Shown one piece after another: positions 62,424-64,000 of a DNA stretch of 64,000 nucleotides. Position 1 is the stretch's first letter. Every line of letters begins with the position of its first letter. The notes under the pieces are model-generated. The model saw only the letters and a list, made by a program, of their open reading frames with translations. It ran no database searches and was not told where the DNA came from. The stretch is from assembly GCF_025567195.1 (NCBI RefSeq), contig NZ_JAOQJF010000005.1, positions 83,685 through 147,684 on the forward strand, given 5' to 3'. Source of the stretch: Alitiscatomonas aceti. Its GTDB lineage: Bacteria > Bacillota > Clostridia > Lachnospirales > Lachnospiraceae. Both the position numbers and the translations under genes were made by a program.

Positions 62424-63338
62424 ATGAAAATAGAGCAGATTCAATATGTCCTGGCTATTTATGAAACAGGCTCCATATCCAAGGCAGCGGAACGTTTCTA
62501 TCTGTCCCGCCCCAATATCAGCAATGCCGTAAGGAATCTGGAAAATGAACTGGGCTTCGAGATCATGGAACGCGGGGCCAAAGGCGTGCGTTTCACGAAA
62601 GAGGGCCTTTTATTTGTCCAGAAGGCTGTCCGGATCCTGAAGGATGTGGACGAGATCCAGGAAATTGGAAACAGCCGGTCCAGGCTCCGGTTCGGGATCG
62701 TAAATCCCAACTGTCCCATGGTGGAGGAGGCCTTCATCCGGCTCTGCGGCCAGGTAGAGACTGCCAAAGAACTGAAAAATTACCAGGTTTCCCTGTACCG
62801 TGAGTACCAGTATGAGGGAATGCGGCTTCTGAATCAGAAAAAAGCCGACCTGGTCATCACCGTCAGCAACAATTTAAACGCCCCCTCCATGATCCGGGAA
62901 ATGGAGGAGCGCGGCCTGGAATACAGAAAGCTCCTGGACGTTCCCTGCAACGTCAATCTTTCCAAAAACCACCCCCTGGCCCAGGATCCGGATTTTAAGC
63001 TGGAGAAGCTGAAGGATTATCCCTTTGTGGAGTATGCCATTGAAGGGGACCGGGGATCCCCCTATAACCGCATCTCCCAGGTAAGCTTCATCAATCTCTC
63101 AAAGCTGTTCCGGGTCAGCTCGGGCAATATGCGGACCCGGGTTATCGCTGCCACCAACGCTTACAGTGTGGGCATCGCCATGCCTCCATCCTGGGCAGAA
63201 GAATACGGCCTATGCTGTATCCCCATTCCTGGGTTTACCATGGAGTTCGGCTGCATCCGCCGGGCCGGGGAGCCAGTGTCGCCTCCGGAGCAGATGTTTA
63301 TGGAGTTTTTAAAAAAAAGAGCTGGATTTTCTGGATAA
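62424..63338 (+). CDS. LysR-family transcriptional regulator
   Basis: 304 aa. N-terminal HTH MKIEQIQYVLAIYETGSISK and FYLSRPNISNAVRNLENELG, effector domain SRLRFGIVNPNCPMVEEA. Start by AGGTGATACCG. Presumed regulator of the divergent M20/GPH operon. It resembles the frameshifted LysR at 32 kb in position and partner genes; this copy is intact. Confidence 0.9.
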   Translation: MKIEQIQYVLAIYETGSISKAAERFYLSRPNISNAVRNLENELGFEIMERGAKGVRFTKEGLLFVQKAVRILKDVDEIQEIGNSRSRLRFGIVNPNCPMVEEAFIRLCGQVETAKELKNYQVSLYREYQYEGMRLLNQKKADLVITVSNNLNAPSMIREMEERGLEYRKLLDVPCNVNLSKNHPLAQDPDFKLEKLKDYPFVEYAIEGDRGSPYNRISQVSFINLSKLFRVSSGNMRTRVIAATNAYSVGIAMPPSWAEEYGLCCIPIPGFTMEFGCIRRAGEPVSPPEQMFMEFLKKRAGFSG

Positions 63339-63363
63339 GAAGGAATAACAGAAATGAAAAAAC

Positions 63364-63395
63364 GGCGGGATCCACAGACTGAACCGGATCCCGCC
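63364..63395. terminator. Bidirectional terminator
   Basis: GGCGGGATCC/GGATCCCGCC 10-bp stem with 12-nt loop; T-tracts on both strands. It separates convergent LysR and AIM24 genes. Confidence 0.9.
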
Positions 63396-63401
63396 TCTTT
63401 T

Positions 63402-64000
63402 TTAAATATTGGGCATATTGGCCGTTGGCATCATCAGGACCTTTCCTGTGCCGCGGTATACGTTCACCAGCCCCTCTCCAGAGGCCGCTGAGCCGATGAG
63501 GCTCTTTCCGGACCGCTCCACCGTAAAGTCCAGAGTGCTGCTCCAGGCGATCACAAAATTCCCATCCACCTTCAGAACGTCGTTCTCCAGGCGGATCTCA
63601 ATTAACTCCTCTCTGGGACAGGAGGCCTCGATGCACGCCACGCCGTTTCCGTTGAGGCTTAAATTGAACAGCCCCTCTCCTCCGGCCACGGCAGAGGACA
63701 GGTTGGCCCGCATGACTGCTTTGTGCTTCAGGCTGGACTCACAGGCCAGGAAAAGGCCGTCGTCCAGGACCACAGAGCCGCCCCAGTCAGCCACATCCAG
63801 GAGGATCAGATGCCGGTAGGTGGGCTCCAGTACCAGGATCCCGTTTCCTGTATATTCCGGCTTGATGGTGGATTCTCCGCTGGCCTTTCCCCGTACAGCT
63901 TTTCCAAAGAAATCCCCCACGCCCTTAGGTCCGGCCTGACAGGGACAACTACAAATTTTAAGGATAGGCAGGTGTTGCATTGGCAGCACCTGCCTGTTCC
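63402..64000 (-). CDS. AIM24-family protein, 5' end off the window
   Basis: The frame is open to the right edge. The visible part includes GPKGVGDFFGKAVRGKASG, TIKPEYTGNGILVLEP, ANLSSAVAGGEGLFNLSL and AASGEGLVNVYRGTGKVLM, which match the beta-rich AIM24/TIGR00266 family of unclear function. An apparent GTG/ATG near the edge is probably internal because homologues have more N-terminal sequence. Confidence 0.75.
   Translation of the reverse strand, partial: NRQVLPMQHLPILKICSCPCQAGPKGVGDFFGKAVRGKASGESTIKPEYTGNGILVLEPTYRHLILLDVADWGGSVVLDDGLFLACESSLKHKAVMRANLSSAVAGGEGLFNLSLNGNGVACIEASCPREELIEIRLENDVLKVDGNFVIAWSSTLDFTVERSGKSLIGSAASGEGLVNVYRGTGKVLMMPTANMPNI

Overview
The window looks like chromosome from an anaerobic, spore-forming Clostridia bacterium, most likely Lachnospiraceae-like. 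This is an inference from gene content: spoIIID, a CotS-type spore coat gene, pyruvate formate-lyase with its activase, an [FeFe]-hydrogenase, an archaeal-type prolyl-tRNA synthetase behind a T-box, a Gram-positive-type arginine decarboxylase and carboxyspermidine-route genes. Coding regions are GC-rich and intergenic regions AT-rich. Most genes lie on the minus strand. No rRNA, tRNA, insertion sequence or CRISPR array was seen.

Layout. 1-7 kb: a truncated S9 peptidase and an oligopeptide ABC operon (oppABCDF). 7-12 kb: a cysteine desulfidase-like gene divergent from a LysR regulator, an MFS carrier and an old-yellow-enzyme oxidoreductase. 12-19 kb: ilvE, a secreted subtilase overlapping ftsH, a DNA glycosylase, a 60-aa protein and a PflX-like radical SAM protein. 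18.9-19.4 kb: an AT-rich orphan transcription unit with a near-perfect promoter, a 34-codon ORF and a terminator. 19.6-28.2 kb: leuB, then a six-gene polyamine operon (arginine to agmatine to putrescine, plus two possible spermidine steps) preceded by a long structured leader ending in a terminator. 28.3-33.3 kb: glutaminase, an M20 amidohydrolase and a two-part membrane protein (DUF5058-like), divergent from a frameshifted LysR gene. 33-41 kb: phosphoglucomutase, CotS-like, cca, bioY, proS with a T-box, spoIIID, and a GNAT gene with a MerR regulator sharing a classic 19-bp-spacer MerR promoter. 42-50 kb: pflB and pflA behind a ZTP riboswitch, a nitrilase-family amidase, and a two-gene [FeFe]-hydrogenase whose flavoprotein partner fuses a NuoF-type Fe-S domain to a GltD-type oxidoreductase. 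50-52.6 kb: an amino-acid ABC operon with an ArgR-like box. 52.7-56.4 kb: a run of small accessory genes, including an ATPase, a membrane coiled-coil protein and a HEPN-like/receiver-like protein. 56.5-58.2 kb: an AbiE-type toxin-antitoxin pair. 58.2-59.3 kb: two paralogous membrane-anchored proteins. 59.4-63.3 kb: a GPH-family carrier, an M20 gene broken by an in-frame amber codon, and a LysR regulator. The right edge carries a partial AIM24-family gene.

How it fits together: peptide and amino-acid uptake and turnover dominate (S9 peptidase, Opp, M20 amidohydrolases, glutaminase, amino-acid ABC, cysteine desulfidase), feeding arginine to polyamines. Pyruvate fermentation (PFL, hydrogenase) is tied to one-carbon status through the ZTP riboswitch.

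The best candidates for undescribed biology are the polyamine-operon leader RNA, the orphan AT-rich transcript, the two-gene hydrogenase and the HEPN-like/ATPase operon. All assignments come from reading motifs by eye. No database search was run.
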